Below, in pieces: positions 46,537 through 55,885 of a stretch of DNA of 58,890 bases. The first letter of the stretch is position 1. Every line of letters begins with the position of its first letter. The translations under genes were made by a program, and so were the position numbers. Below the pieces are notes generated by a model. It was not told the origin of the DNA, made no database searches, and saw nothing but the letters and a program-made list of their open reading frames with translations. Source of the DNA: Dolichospermum sp. UHCC 0259 (GTDB lineage Bacteria > Cyanobacteriota > Cyanobacteriia > Cyanobacteriales > Nostocaceae); assembly GCF_009711935.1 (NCBI RefSeq), contig NZ_VIKX01000323.1, positions 1 through 58,890 on the forward strand, given 5' to 3'.

Positions 46537-46790
46537 GTTGTCCAGAATACGTACAATATTTGTTAATTATGTTGATTTAAGTATCGCTCATCATCTTATT
46601 ATCAAAAATAACCCCATCCTGAAAATCCTAAAATCCTGGACATCCTGATTCAGACAAAATGATATATTAACTTAAAAGAGCGTTAGCGGTAGCTTACCGT
46701 AGGCATCGCAATCCCAAGAAGAACTTAATCAACTTTATGATATAATTGGATTATTTAGATAAAAATTAAATAAAGGAGTAAATTAAATTC
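46537..46790. other. Spacer with a palindromic repeat ahead of rloA
   Basis: It contains GCGTTAGCGGTAGCTTACCGTAGGC split around 46680-46705, a relative of a common Nostocales repeat (inner palindrome CGGTAGCTTACCG). The remainder is AT-rich, with the rloA promoter at its end. Confidence 0.5.
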
Positions 46791-48041
46791 ATGTTAATTG
46801 AATTTCAAGTTGGCAATTTTCTATCTTTTAAAGACACAGTGACTTTTAGTATGGTTGCTTCTGATATTAATAGTCAAGATCCAGAATTAGATGAAAATAA
46901 TGTATTTTCAGTTAATGAAGAATTGAAGTTACTAAAAACAACAGCTATTTATGGTGCTAATGCAAGTGGAAAGAGTAATCTTGCCAAAGCATTTAGCTTT
47001 ATGAGAAACTTTGTTATTAATTCTTCTAAAGAAATGCAGTTCACAGATAAGATTCCCGTTGAAACTTTCCGACTTAGTACAGAAACAGAAGATCAACCAT
47101 CATTTTTTCAAACAACTTTTTATCTAAACAAAAAAACTTATAAATATGGTTTTAAAGTATCTCAAGATAAAGTAGTCGAAGAATGGCTATTTTTTCAAAA
47201 CAATATTAAAGAATATCAACTATTTCAAAGAGATGGCAATAAATTTAAAATTAGTAAAAAATCTTTTCAAGAAGGATTCAATTTAGAAGAAAAGACTAAA
47301 CATAACTCTCTTTTTATTTCTGTTGTAGCACAATTTAATGGTAAAATTTCTGCTGAAATAATCAAATGGTTTGCTAATTATCAAGTTGTATCTGGTTCAG
47401 GAACATACGATGATTTGTATAGAAAATTTACTTTAAAATTGTTTGAATCTCCTTTAATTAAAAAAGATAGTATTAAATTAATTAAAGATTTAGATTTATC
47501 AATTCAAGATATCAATATTAGTAAAGAAGAACTATCTTTAGAAAATTTATTTAGTATTCAAACATCTCACGAAAAATATAATGAAAATGGTGAAATAATT
47601 GGATTTGAAAAATTTGACTTAGAAAAAAATGAATCTGAAGGAACGAAAAAACTATTTTATTTCTCCGCATTACTTTTAAACGCTTTAAGATATAGCCAAG
47701 TTTTAATTATAGATGAATTGGATGCAAGATTACATCCTATCATTACTCATAAAATTATTGAGCTATTTAATTCAAAACAATATAATCCAAAATCAGCACA
47801 GCTTGTTTTCATGACTCATGATACTAATTTGCTTAATCCTAATCTATTTGGTAGTAGATTATTAAGACGAGATCAAATCTGGTTTACAGAAAAAAATCAA
47901 CAGGGAGCAACTGATTTATATTCTTTAGTTGAATATGATGATATTCCAGAAGATGCTTCTTTTGAAGCAGATTATATTCGCGGAAGATATGGAGCAATTC
48001 CCTTTATTGGTAATTTTAAAGATTTATTATCTAATGAATAA
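46791..48041 (+). CDS. RloA/AbiLi-like AAA ATPase of an abortive-infection system
   Basis: A 416-residue ATP-binding protein of the ABC/SMC-like ATPase group. Beginning MLIEFQVGNFLSFKD, it has Walker A YGANASGKSN near residue 54, a signature region (EGTKKLFYFSALL), Walker B VLIIDELDARLHP near residue 305, and the switch histidine in VFMTHDTNLL. It is followed after 2 bases by an RloB protein; the pair is the RloAB/AbiL-type defence module. A good AAGGAG site precedes the ATG. Very AT-rich. Confidence 0.88.
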   Translation: MLIEFQVGNFLSFKDTVTFSMVASDINSQDPELDENNVFSVNEELKLLKTTAIYGANASGKSNLAKAFSFMRNFVINSSKEMQFTDKIPVETFRLSTETEDQPSFFQTTFYLNKKTYKYGFKVSQDKVVEEWLFFQNNIKEYQLFQRDGNKFKISKKSFQEGFNLEEKTKHNSLFISVVAQFNGKISAEIIKWFANYQVVSGSGTYDDLYRKFTLKLFESPLIKKDSIKLIKDLDLSIQDINISKEELSLENLFSIQTSHEKYNENGEIIGFEKFDLEKNESEGTKKLFYFSALLLNALRYSQVLIIDELDARLHPIITHKIIELFNSKQYNPKSAQLVFMTHDTNLLNPNLFGSRLLRRDQIWFTEKNQQGATDLYSLVEYDDIPEDASFEADYIRGRYGAIPFIGNFKDLLSNE

Positions 48042-48043
48042 AA

Positions 48044-48742
48044 ATGGCAAAACCAAATTTAAAAAACAATATAATGTACTCTAAAAGAAGAGTAAGTGGT
48101 AGATCAAAAAAGAAAATATTTTTGATTCTTTCTGAAGGGACAGAGACTGAACCTAACTATTTTGAAGCTTTTCGGCGAATAGCACACGCTAATGGAACAG
48201 CAGATATTACTATTAAAGGATTGGGTGCGGTAGGAATAACAGTTGTTACAATAGCTAAAAAGTTAAAAGAACAAGGTAATTATGGAGATGATGAGGTTTG
48301 GTGTGTATTTGATAGAGACTTAAAACGTGAAAATAATAATCAGCAAAATTTTAACGCAGCGATTAGATTAGCTATAGAAAATCAATTAAAGTTAGCTATT
48401 TCTAATGATGCTTTTGAATTATGGTATTTATTGCATTATGAATATTATCAAAGTGAAACTCATCGAAGTGATTATGAAAAAATGCTAAGTATAAGATTAG
48501 GTGAAAAATATGAAAAAAATTCTGAAACCATGTATGAAAAACTAAAAGACAAACAATCTAATGCTATTAAGTTTGCTAAAAAACTTTGGTTAAGCCATTG
48601 TAATTTACATGGAATAGATGATCCTAATAATTTAACCATAGAACAAAGAATTATAATACACAATATTAATCCATCAACAACAGTTTATCAATTAGTGGAA
48701 AAACTTAGTGAAGTTATTTTTCCAAAACCACAAAAAGAATGA
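48044..48742 (+). CDS. RloB/AbiLii-like protein (TOPRIM-like effector)
   Basis: A 232-residue partner of RloA. It has the RloB-family landmarks FLILSEGTETEPNYFEAFRR near residue 28, with the conserved glutamate, and VWCVFDRDLK near residue 86 with the DxD of a TOPRIM-like metal site. FELWYLLHYEYY is also family-typical. TOPRIM effectors of related defence systems cleave RNA or DNA when the ATPase senses phage; for this one the target is unknown. The 2-base gap implies coupled expression. Confidence 0.88.
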   Translation: MAKPNLKNNIMYSKRRVSGRSKKKIFLILSEGTETEPNYFEAFRRIAHANGTADITIKGLGAVGITVVTIAKKLKEQGNYGDDEVWCVFDRDLKRENNNQQNFNAAIRLAIENQLKLAISNDAFELWYLLHYEYYQSETHRSDYEKMLSIRLGEKYEKNSETMYEKLKDKQSNAIKFAKKLWLSHCNLHGIDDPNNLTIEQRIIIHNINPSTTVYQLVEKLSEVIFPKPQKE

Positions 48743-48783
48743 ACATTCGTTTTTTATTTATTTTAAATATACTAATATTTTGT

Positions 48784-48808
48784 AGGTTGGATTTGATCAA
48801 CCCAACCT
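48784..48808. terminator. Possible terminator after rloB
   Basis: AGGTTGG (48784-48790) pairs with CCAACCT (48802-48808) with an 11-base loop. There is only a short T-run behind it. It may also be a REP-like repeat. Confidence 0.4.
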
Positions 48809-48877
48809 CTTTGGTAAATAGTAAAAATAGGATAATTACATCCTATAAACCACTTAAACCACTTAATTTATAATATC

Positions 48878-49693
48878 TTACAATTCTTTCACCGTTAACT
48901 GAATACTTGGATTTGGTAATAACGTATATCTCAGATATAATCCCAACCACACAAAACCAATAATTAATAAAGTCCCAATTCCCAGAAAATTCGGCAACCA
49001 GAAAACTACCTCTACATGATTTATATCTCTTGGTTTAAGTCTCCATGTCAATTGATTACCATGCTTTTCTGGTTGGATAGCATTTTCATCATTTTCAATG
49101 TTCTTGATTCCCCAAGGTGTCTGTAAGCTAAAGTCTAAATTGACAAGAGAACTATCACCTTTTGTCGTCAGCATAGCCAAAGAACGTAAATCTAAATCAT
49201 ATACTAAATGATTTCTAGAAAATAGGAAAAAATTTGTATCTTCTGCAACTAAAGTTGAGCTAAGATTTGCAAGTTCCGAACCATCACTATCTTCAGATGT
49301 GCGAGTATTGAAAAAGCCAGTAAATTTTTCTTGTAATTCCTTCGCACTGGTAAAGGGAATTTTGACAATGATTTCTGATGCGGAAACTCTTTGTGTTGAA
49401 CCTGCTAATGTTCGCGCTCGATTTTCTAAAGTTTTTAACCATTCAGAGAGATAATCACTACTAAAAAGAGTGATTTTTTCCGATACCTGAATATGCTGTA
49501 CTAATTCACCATTATTTGTGCTATTAAAATTTACTCCTAAATCATATTTCACACAACCAGATAATAGTAATGAAGAAAGTATTACCATCAAGACAATTGG
49601 TTTGATTTTAGTAATTTTTCTAATTTTGTTAATAGAAAAAAATACAGATTTCATTGAATGTGATATTATCTTAATAAAAGTTAATACATTCAT
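48878..49693 (-). CDS. DUF3153 lipoprotein/membrane protein
   Basis: A 271-residue cyanobacterial protein of the DUF3153 family. A lipobox SLLLSGCVKYDLG near residue 47 follows a long positively charged N-terminus. The main domain is beta-rich (ELVQHIQVSEKITLF). Near the C-terminus there is a membrane segment (FLGIGTLLIIGFVWLGLYL). Role unknown. A methionine at residue 14 (MKSVFF) is an alternative start. 21 bases behind a TPR gene, with which it is co-transcribed. Confidence 0.75.
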   Translation of the reverse strand: MNVLTFIKIISHSMKSVFFSINKIRKITKIKPIVLMVILSSLLLSGCVKYDLGVNFNSTNNGELVQHIQVSEKITLFSSDYLSEWLKTLENRARTLAGSTQRVSASEIIVKIPFTSAKELQEKFTGFFNTRTSEDSDGSELANLSSTLVAEDTNFFLFSRNHLVYDLDLRSLAMLTTKGDSSLVNLDFSLQTPWGIKNIENDENAIQPEKHGNQLTWRLKPRDINHVEVVFWLPNFLGIGTLLIIGFVWLGLYLRYTLLPNPSIQLTVKEL

Positions 49694-49714
49694 GACTCAA
49701 TTTCTCCTTATTTG

Positions 49715-50236
49715 CTAAAAACTTAACCAAACTAAATAGAAAATTGTCAAACCAACAGAAATTAAACCTACCCAAACAAAATTATTGTCTTTAGTATTGA
49801 CTGTACTCAAGTCAATGTATTCTCGTTCTAAAGGTTTTGGTTTAGATGTGGATTTTTTAGGTTGGGAAGTGACAAGTATTTTGGATTTGTTATCAGAAAC
49901 TATACCAAAATCGGGAATTTCTGTCATCCACTCCTTTGGTCTATTCAGTTTGGGTGCTTTTAAAATATAAACTAGGCGTTTTGCTTGTTGACGAATTTCA
50001 TAATGGGGATGACGGCTGAGTTGTTGACAAAGATTTATGGCTTCTTCGGAACGTCCCGCAGCTTCATAAGCATTCACCAACCAAATTTCTATTTCACCAG
50101 CAAATCGGCTATTTTTTCCTAATAAGGTGCTGGCTTTTTCTAAACTTTCTACAGCTTCCCGATATTGACCGTTTTCAAAAGCAGTTGTCCCAATTTGGAA
50201 ACACGATTTAGCGAGTTCTAAATTTTCTGTAGTCAT
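49715..50236 (-). CDS. TPR protein with C-terminal membrane anchor
   Basis: A 173-residue protein. Two to three tetratricopeptide-like repeats form residues 1-95 (CFQIGTTAFENGQYREAVES, then IWLVNAYEAAGRSEEAINLC), a polar linker follows, and a single C-terminal membrane segment (FVWVGLISVGLTIFYLVWL) tail-anchors it. Likely a protein-protein adaptor. Paired with the DUF3153 gene behind it. Confidence 0.78.
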   Translation of the reverse strand: MTTENLELAKSCFQIGTTAFENGQYREAVESLEKASTLLGKNSRFAGEIEIWLVNAYEAAGRSEEAINLCQQLSRHPHYEIRQQAKRLVYILKAPKLNRPKEWMTEIPDFGIVSDNKSKILVTSQPKKSTSKPKPLEREYIDLSTVNTKDNNFVWVGLISVGLTIFYLVWLSF

Positions 50237-50401
50237 TAGTCATTAGTCAGTTGTCAGTTGTTACTCAATAGCTTGAATTTTAACTTACAGTAGATTTCAG
50301 GTAAATGAAGTTTTACCAATGAATACTGTAGGGGCTTAGCATTGCTAAACCCTCCTAAATTAATTTTGCTGTAACTTGTAATTTGTCCCCAATCTCGATT
50401 A

Positions 50402-51295
50402 TTATTTCGACTGATGAGAACCGAGAATCATTGTTCCAATCCCCACATCTGTAAATACTTCTAATAATAAGGCGTGAGGAATGCGTCCATCAATTATATG
50501 TGAAGCTTTGACTCCTTGGGCAAGCGATCGCACACAACAATTCACTTTCGGAATCATCCCCCCACTGACTATACCATCACTAATTAATTGCCGCGCCTCC
50601 CGAATATCTACTTTCGGGATCAAGGTAGAAGGGTCTTTATAATCGCTTAAAATTCCTCTCGTATCAGTCAGCAAAATTAACTTTTCCGCCCCCAAAGCTG
50701 CGGCTATTTCCCCCGCTACCGTATCCGCATTAATATTATAAGCCTGTCCAGTTTCATCCGCCGCCACACTGGAAACAACGGGAATATAGCCATTACTCGA
50801 AAGTGTTTCTAAAATTTTGATATTGACATTACTCACTTCCCCCACAAAACCAATTCCTTCATCACCTTGCGGACGAGCCGTAATCAAGTTACCATCCTTA
50901 CCGCAAAGTCCTACAGCCATCCCTCCAGCTTGATTAATCAGTTCTACAATTTCTTTATTCACCCGCCCAACTAACACCATTTCTACTACATCCATTGTAG
51001 CTGCATCAGTTACGCGCAAACCATTTTTAAACTGTGCTTCAATTCCTAATTTACCTAACCAACTATTAATTTCTGGTCCACCACCATGCACTAAAATCGG
51101 TCGCAAGCCCACGCAAGATAGGAACACCACATCCCGGATCACTTTATCTTTAAGGGAGCTATCCTTCATCGCTGCGCCACCGTATTTAACCACAACGGTA
51201 CGACCGGCGAATTGTTGAATGTAAGGTAGAGCCTCGCTGAGAATTTCTACGCGATTAGCTTCAGCTTGCCTGATATATTCGGTATCATTAATCAT
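50402..51295 (-). CDS. argB: Acetylglutamate kinase
   Basis: A 297-residue enzyme catalysing the second and controlling step of arginine synthesis. Motifs: [19 protein letters not shown] (phosphate loop), [15 protein letters not shown] (acetylglutamate), [14 protein letters not shown] and [13 protein letters not shown]. In cyanobacteria this kinase is relieved of arginine inhibition by the PII protein GlnB, and the length and N-terminal helix fit the arginine-sensitive type. Start taken at MINDTEY; a TTG four codons earlier is unlikely. Confidence 0.95.
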   Translation of the reverse strand: MINDTEYIRQAEANRVEILSEALPYIQQFAGRTVVVKYGGAAMKDSSLKDKVIRDVVFLSCVGLRPILVHGGGPEINSWLGKLGIEAQFKNGLRVTDAATMDVVEMVLVGRVNKEIVELINQAGGMAVGLCGKDGNLITARPQGDEGIGFVGEVSNVNIKILETLSSNGYIPVVSSVAADETGQAYNINADTVAGEIAAALGAEKLILLTDTRGILSDYKDPSTLIPKVDIREARQLISDGIVSGGMIPKVNCCVRSLAQGVKASHIIDGRIPHALLLEVFTDVGIGTMILGSHQSK

Positions 51296-51425
51296 GTTAT
51301 TACCCAAGTTGCTAGTTATATAGTTTATGGGATAACTAGCAACAAGAGTTAATCAGTCATTTTGATCATAGCAGGGGGAGAAGAGGCAGGGGGGCAGAGG
51401 CGCAGGGGAGCAGGGGAGATATTTA

Positions 51426-51460
51426 TTACCTATTACCTATTACCCATTACCTATTACCCA
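51426..51460. repeat. Heptamer tandem repeat (STRR), 5 units
   Basis: TTACCTA/TTACCCA units in tandem, adjoining a purine-rich stretch (51375-51420). It ends 3 bases before the stop of the FHA gene. Confidence 0.8.
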
Positions 51461-51463
51461 TTC

Positions 51464-52489
51464 CTAAGAAAGTTGAAACAAGAAAGTAACTAAATCGCCC
51501 TTACCCAAGCTAATGCGATCGCCTGGACGGAGGCGATGTCTGTTTCCAGGTAATAGAGGTAAATTGTTAACATAAGTACCATTGGAACTACCTGCATCTT
51601 CTAGATAACAAGCATCTCCCTCAATCCGAATATCTGCATGAATCCGCGAAACAATCTCGGAATTTGCAAACCCGGAAACATCTATATCTGGAGGCACACG
51701 ATCATTAGGCTTACCAATATGCACAACTGAGAGATTTTGTGGTAATTCTATTTCCTGATTAGCTTGAACATGGAATAACCGCGCCACTATCTGTTGTAAT
51801 TGAGTATTTGCCACTTTTCCTGCCGGTGCGACTGGGGTAACTTCAGGAATAGATATAGGATCTATCTGGGGTACATAAGCAGGGGGAATATAAGGCTCAG
51901 ATCCCGGTACTACAGCTATAGCCACCGATTCAGGGGTAAGTACAGGCGGAATATAAACTTCCGGTTCTGGTGCTACAGGTGCAGGTGGAGGGGTAAGTAC
52001 AGGCGGAATATAAACTTCTGGTTCTGGTGCTACAGGTGCAGGTACAGAAGGAACATAAACAGCTTGTTCTTGAACTACAGCCACAGGTTCAGGAGTCAGT
52101 ACAGGCGGAATATAAACTTCTGGTTCTGGCGTTACAGGTGCAGGTGTAGAAGGAACATAAACAGCTTGTTCCTGAACCACAGCCACAGGTGCAGATACGG
52201 GAGGATTAGCTGGGGGTGCAACTTCCAATACATCAGGCTGTAACAGTTGCATCATTAAATCAGGAGCGACCACTGGCGCTGATACAGGATTAACAGCAAC
52301 AGTTGGGGCGATCGCGGGAGTAGCGCCAAAATGGAGATTGTAACCGCACTGACCACAGAAAGCGGCATCTGACTGTACAGTTGCTCCACAATTAGGACAA
52401 CTAGCTGTAGCTGGTAACGGCGTATAGCAAGCTTCACATTGAACAGCGCCGTCTGGGTTGGGATGATTGCAATTAGGGCAGACGATCAT
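51464..52489 (-). CDS. Zinc-ribbon / FHA-domain protein with proline-rich repeats
   Basis: A 341-residue protein. Two zinc ribbons at the N-terminus (CPNCNHPNPDGAVQCEAC and CPNCGATVQSDAAFCGQC) are followed by about 170 residues of Pro/Val/Glu-rich tandem repeats (units around EPEVYIPPVLTP and EQAVYVPS), then a C-terminal FHA domain (EIVSRIHADIRIEGDACYLE, DAGSSNGTYVNNLP). FHA domains bind phosphothreonine, so this is probably part of a Ser/Thr-kinase signalling chain. The frame runs to 52540, but MIVCPNC is the natural start. Confidence 0.85.
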   Translation of the reverse strand: MIVCPNCNHPNPDGAVQCEACYTPLPATASCPNCGATVQSDAAFCGQCGYNLHFGATPAIAPTVAVNPVSAPVVAPDLMMQLLQPDVLEVAPPANPPVSAPVAVVQEQAVYVPSTPAPVTPEPEVYIPPVLTPEPVAVVQEQAVYVPSVPAPVAPEPEVYIPPVLTPPPAPVAPEPEVYIPPVLTPESVAIAVVPGSEPYIPPAYVPQIDPISIPEVTPVAPAGKVANTQLQQIVARLFHVQANQEIELPQNLSVVHIGKPNDRVPPDIDVSGFANSEIVSRIHADIRIEGDACYLEDAGSSNGTYVNNLPLLPGNRHRLRPGDRISLGKGDLVTFLFQLS

Positions 52490-52651
52490 GGATTTAAGCC
52501 TTAGTGAAGGTCGTTGTAAAAATATTACTGACAGGCACATAAGTAACTTTAGCTGGTGATGCTAAAAATTACTTAGAGTGAGAACAGGTTGATCATTGGA
52601 GATAATTCTTCATCATCTCCATCAACCAAATCTCAAAAATCATAGTTAATC

Positions 52652-53368
52652 TTAGAGTTCCAAACCAGCCGCTGCGTCTAGCAACCAGTAGAGTTCTCCT
52701 TGGGGACGAATTAACCGCGATGGATAGGCGAAATCATCCGCTACGGGTGCAAAAATTTGGGCTAAAGCTGGTCTTTTATTAGCACCAGCAGCCATAAAAA
52801 TCACACTGCGAGCCGCGTTAATAAATGGGTAAGTAAAAGTGATGCGAAGATTATCCTCTTTATTACCAACAGTAACTAAGCGATCGCTCACCTTGAGAGC
52901 TTCCGTGTAGGGAAACAAAGATGCAGTATGGGCATCATCACCCATTCCCAGTAAAACTACATCTAATGCTGGGAACTCTCCCGATGCCGAATTAAAAAAT
53001 GTTTGCAGATGCTGGTTATACTTAGCTGCATCCACCTCTGGGTTAGCAGATAAGGTAGGAATAGCATGAATATTCGCCTTGGGAAGTTCCACCTGATCTA
53101 ACCATGCACGTCGCGCCATCAGTTCATTGCTATCAGGATGATCTGCTGGTACATAACGCTCATCTCCCCAGAATACATGAATTTTATCCCAGGGCAACTT
53201 TTGATTAGCCATGGCCTCATACAAAGGTTTTGGTGTGCTACCACCTGATAGAGCAATTGTAAATTGCCCCCGTTCGCTAATCGCAGTTTCCAGTTTCGAC
53301 AGGATCAATTCTAGCGCCCGTTGAACGAGTGCCGATACACTGGAATGGACTTCAACAGTTTTGTTCAT
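52652..53368 (-). CDS. pgl: 6-phosphogluconolactonase
   Basis: A 238-residue enzyme of the DevB/Pgl type, hydrolysing 6-phosphogluconolactone in the oxidative pentose phosphate pathway, which feeds reductant to heterocysts. Motifs: FTIALSGGSTPKPLYEAM, VFWGDERYVPADHPDSN, VLLGMGDDAHTASLFP and FMAAGANKR. The frame is open 30 codons further up, but the methionine before NKTVEVHSS gives the usual length. Confidence 0.92.
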   Translation of the reverse strand: MNKTVEVHSSVSALVQRALELILSKLETAISERGQFTIALSGGSTPKPLYEAMANQKLPWDKIHVFWGDERYVPADHPDSNELMARRAWLDQVELPKANIHAIPTLSANPEVDAAKYNQHLQTFFNSASGEFPALDVVLLGMGDDAHTASLFPYTEALKVSDRLVTVGNKEDNLRITFTYPFINAARSVIFMAAGANKRPALAQIFAPVADDFAYPSRLIRPQGELYWLLDAAAGLEL

Positions 53369-53809
53369 GGCATTATCATTACATAGCTTGTTTCTTGGCA
53401 ATACCATAGCGAACATCTGACAATTTTCCGGTTTAACCCTAGAAACTTTTAATATCATCAGGTTAAGCCTAAGCTAATACCTCGCCTAGCCATAAAATAT
53501 CGTCCTCTACCTTCTTTACCATCCTTTTTAGTCAGTTGTCAGTAGTCAGTTGTACTAATCGGAGTCAGAGGGGCAGAGGAGCAGAGGAGCAGAGGGGTAG
53601 AGGGGTAGGAAGGAGTTCAGGAAGAAAGAAGATAATTTTCTCCCCTACTCCCTGCTTCCTCTCTCAACAAGTGAATTTAATTTTGTCCAATTATAAGAGC
53701 CTAATTTTTTCATGTTGCCCAAAATCTCTCAATCAAGTGTTGACTTCCTGCTGAGAATCTGATACCATAGATTTTGATAAGGAAGAACTATCATCAAATA
53801 AAAAATTAA
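53369..53809. other. Intergenic region with degenerate short repeats
   Basis: 441 bases without a believable gene. Around 53530-53560 are TTGTCAGTAGTCAGTTGT heptamers, and at 53565-53612 a purine-rich AGCAGAGG/GGTAGAGG tandem. Such strings produce an apparent reading frame that I do not accept as a gene. Confidence 0.55.
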
Positions 53810-55498
53810 CTAAACCCCAATACCCTTTCCTTCTTCTCGCCATAACTGATTTAACCTATTAGCGGGCATAGTTAAATACAGCACATCCCCAGGAGCGAGA
53901 ATTGTTTCCAGCAAATCCCAGCCTTGCACAGTTTCATGGTTGATTTCCACATACAAAGGCACAAAATCCGCAAACTTAGCCACATCCTTCACCCACTCAT
54001 CACAAAAAGGGTGGATTGGTGTGATGGTAGTTGCAAAAGCTACCCATAAATTATCAGCAATAATACCATTACCAACAATCCTACCACCAAGAGCAGCCGC
54101 AGCAAAAGCAGGAGCAGCGAGTTCAGCGGGGCTAAATACAGCCTCAAAATCAAATACCTGTTGTGCTATACCAGCAAAATCAGGATCAGCATAGTTAACA
54201 ATTACAGGAATTTTTGGCGCTAAAGACTTAGCTTTGAGGGCAATTTCTAAATTAGTCGCATCATTATTAGTAACAGCCAAAACTGCGGTAGCCGTATTAA
54301 TATTACTTGCGTGTAAAGTAGCCCGAAAACTGGCATCAGCCAGAATCACTGGAATACTCATTCCTCTGGCAGTAGTCACATATCTATTATTAGCATCCGT
54401 TTCAATGACAACTACTTCATGTCCACTCTGGTGCAATTGTTGAACAATTCTAATACCAATACCGCTTAAACCACAAACAATATAATGATGATGTTGAGGG
54501 ATTCTTGCCGCATCCAAGAATTGTTTTAAGCGACTACCCAGGATAAAATCTGTTAGCATCGCGTACCAAATCCCAATTACCGCAGCCCCAATTAGCATAA
54601 TCACAATGGTAAATAATTTAATGCTGTCTGGTGCATTTTCGACCACCTTATCATTACCACCAGCCCCCGTGATCATGCCAACAGCAAAATATAAAGCATC
54701 AATAAAAGAGATACTATGTTTACTAGCAACATAGGTAAAAGTGGATATTAAAATAATTACGAATAAGGCAATTGCCATACCCACAACTGATTGGGCGTGT
54801 TTCTGAAACTCCCGAATATTGGCAAAAACTTTGACTAATTTTCTGACTAATGATTTACGTTGGGGACGAATGCGAGGTTGAGTACCAATAATTAAGCGAT
54901 CGCCTACTCTTAATTGTTGTTCCAAAAGCACCGCAGATACTAAATTTAGTTTGCCTTCCACAGCCACATAATAAATCAGCATCCTTGTAGGATCTTCCCA
55001 TAAATCACTGATTTTTCTACCTTTCCAGGGATGATTTTCGTGGATATATTCCTCTTGAATTGGCCAAATTTGGTCAAGTAACTTAATTTGACCAATAGCC
55101 TTATTTCCCAACGCCGCAAAGGTAAATACAGGTGCTGCCAAACCCACAACACTCATACTTAAATGATTGGACAAAGTTTGATCAAGACGTTCACCTAAAT
55201 TCGTATTATAAAAACGGTTAATAATCCGAATTTGGGGATTAAGTACCCGCGCTTGCATCATAATCGACAAATTCAAGGCATCATCAGAAGTGGCAATTAC
55301 CAAAGTATGTGCTTCTGTAATTCCTGCCGCTTGTAAAGTAGAAACTGCGTGTAACTCACCAACAATTACATTAGCAGCAGGTTCACCAGACACAGGTTTG
55401 CGATGAATACCTACTACCAAAGCCCCTTGTTGTTTGAGTAAGCGAAAGATTTTATATCCGGTACGTCCTAAGCCACAAACAATAATTCGAGGTTTCAT
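53810..55498 (-). CDS. Two-RCK potassium-channel-like protein
   Basis: A 562-residue membrane protein with an unusual order. An N-terminal RCK/TrkA-N domain (RIIVCGLGRTGYKIFRLLKQ, then TLVIATSDDALNLSIM) is followed by a pair of membrane helices near residues 238-262 and 290-320 around a pore loop (FAVGMITGAGGND), and a second RCK domain (YIVCGLSGIGIRIVQQLHQS). The pore motif GAGG replaces the TVGYG filter of potassium channels, so ion selectivity is doubtful. It could be a channel, a transporter regulator or a decayed-filter variant. Confidence 0.82.
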   Translation of the reverse strand: MKPRIIVCGLGRTGYKIFRLLKQQGALVVGIHRKPVSGEPAANVIVGELHAVSTLQAAGITEAHTLVIATSDDALNLSIMMQARVLNPQIRIINRFYNTNLGERLDQTLSNHLSMSVVGLAAPVFTFAALGNKAIGQIKLLDQIWPIQEEYIHENHPWKGRKISDLWEDPTRMLIYYVAVEGKLNLVSAVLLEQQLRVGDRLIIGTQPRIRPQRKSLVRKLVKVFANIREFQKHAQSVVGMAIALFVIILISTFTYVASKHSISFIDALYFAVGMITGAGGNDKVVENAPDSIKLFTIVIMLIGAAVIGIWYAMLTDFILGSRLKQFLDAARIPQHHHYIVCGLSGIGIRIVQQLHQSGHEVVVIETDANNRYVTTARGMSIPVILADASFRATLHASNINTATAVLAVTNNDATNLEIALKAKSLAPKIPVIVNYADPDFAGIAQQVFDFEAVFSPAELAAPAFAAAALGGRIVGNGIIADNLWVAFATTITPIHPFCDEWVKDVAKFADFVPLYVEINHETVQGWDLLETILAPGDVLYLTMPANRLNQLWREEGKGIGV

Positions 55499-55885
55499 AA
55501 AACCGCAACATAAAATTTATATAAAGGGCTACATATCAGTTATCAAGAAAAGCATCACCCAGTCAGAATTGAATTCAAGAATCCTTATTGTTGCTTAATT
55601 TGTGGCAAAATAACTGTAACTGAACACACGATATTTATCTCCAGGAAATTAAAAATTAAAAATTAATAACTAAAAATCTGCCCAATTTAAATTAGTTGTT
55701 ATGAGACACAGTTTTTTATAATCAAACCTGTAGGGGCGGAGTTTCCCCGCCCTTAATTATAAGCAAGTCTACCCGCTCTTAATCGTAGTACATTCAACCA
55801 AAAACGCTGTATTATCCATAAACAATTTAGAAAACATTGATGAGGTGCTGTAAAGTAATCCAGGTAGGAATTTATCAGGATGATC
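55499..55885. other. Divergent region between the RCK channel and transaldolase
   Basis: 387 bases without a gene. A GC-rich hairpin lies at 55734-55752 (GGGCGG paired with CCGCCC). The promoters of both divergent genes must be here. Confidence 0.5.

Noticed and set aside
51800-52243. A 147-codon plus-strand frame rich in Arg, Tyr and Asn
   Set aside because: It is the reverse strand of the Pro/Val repeats in the FHA gene; composition is an artefact of the repeats.
53536-53754. A 72-codon frame in the pgl/channel spacer
   Set aside because: It translates tandem purine-rich repeats and has no start signal or family.
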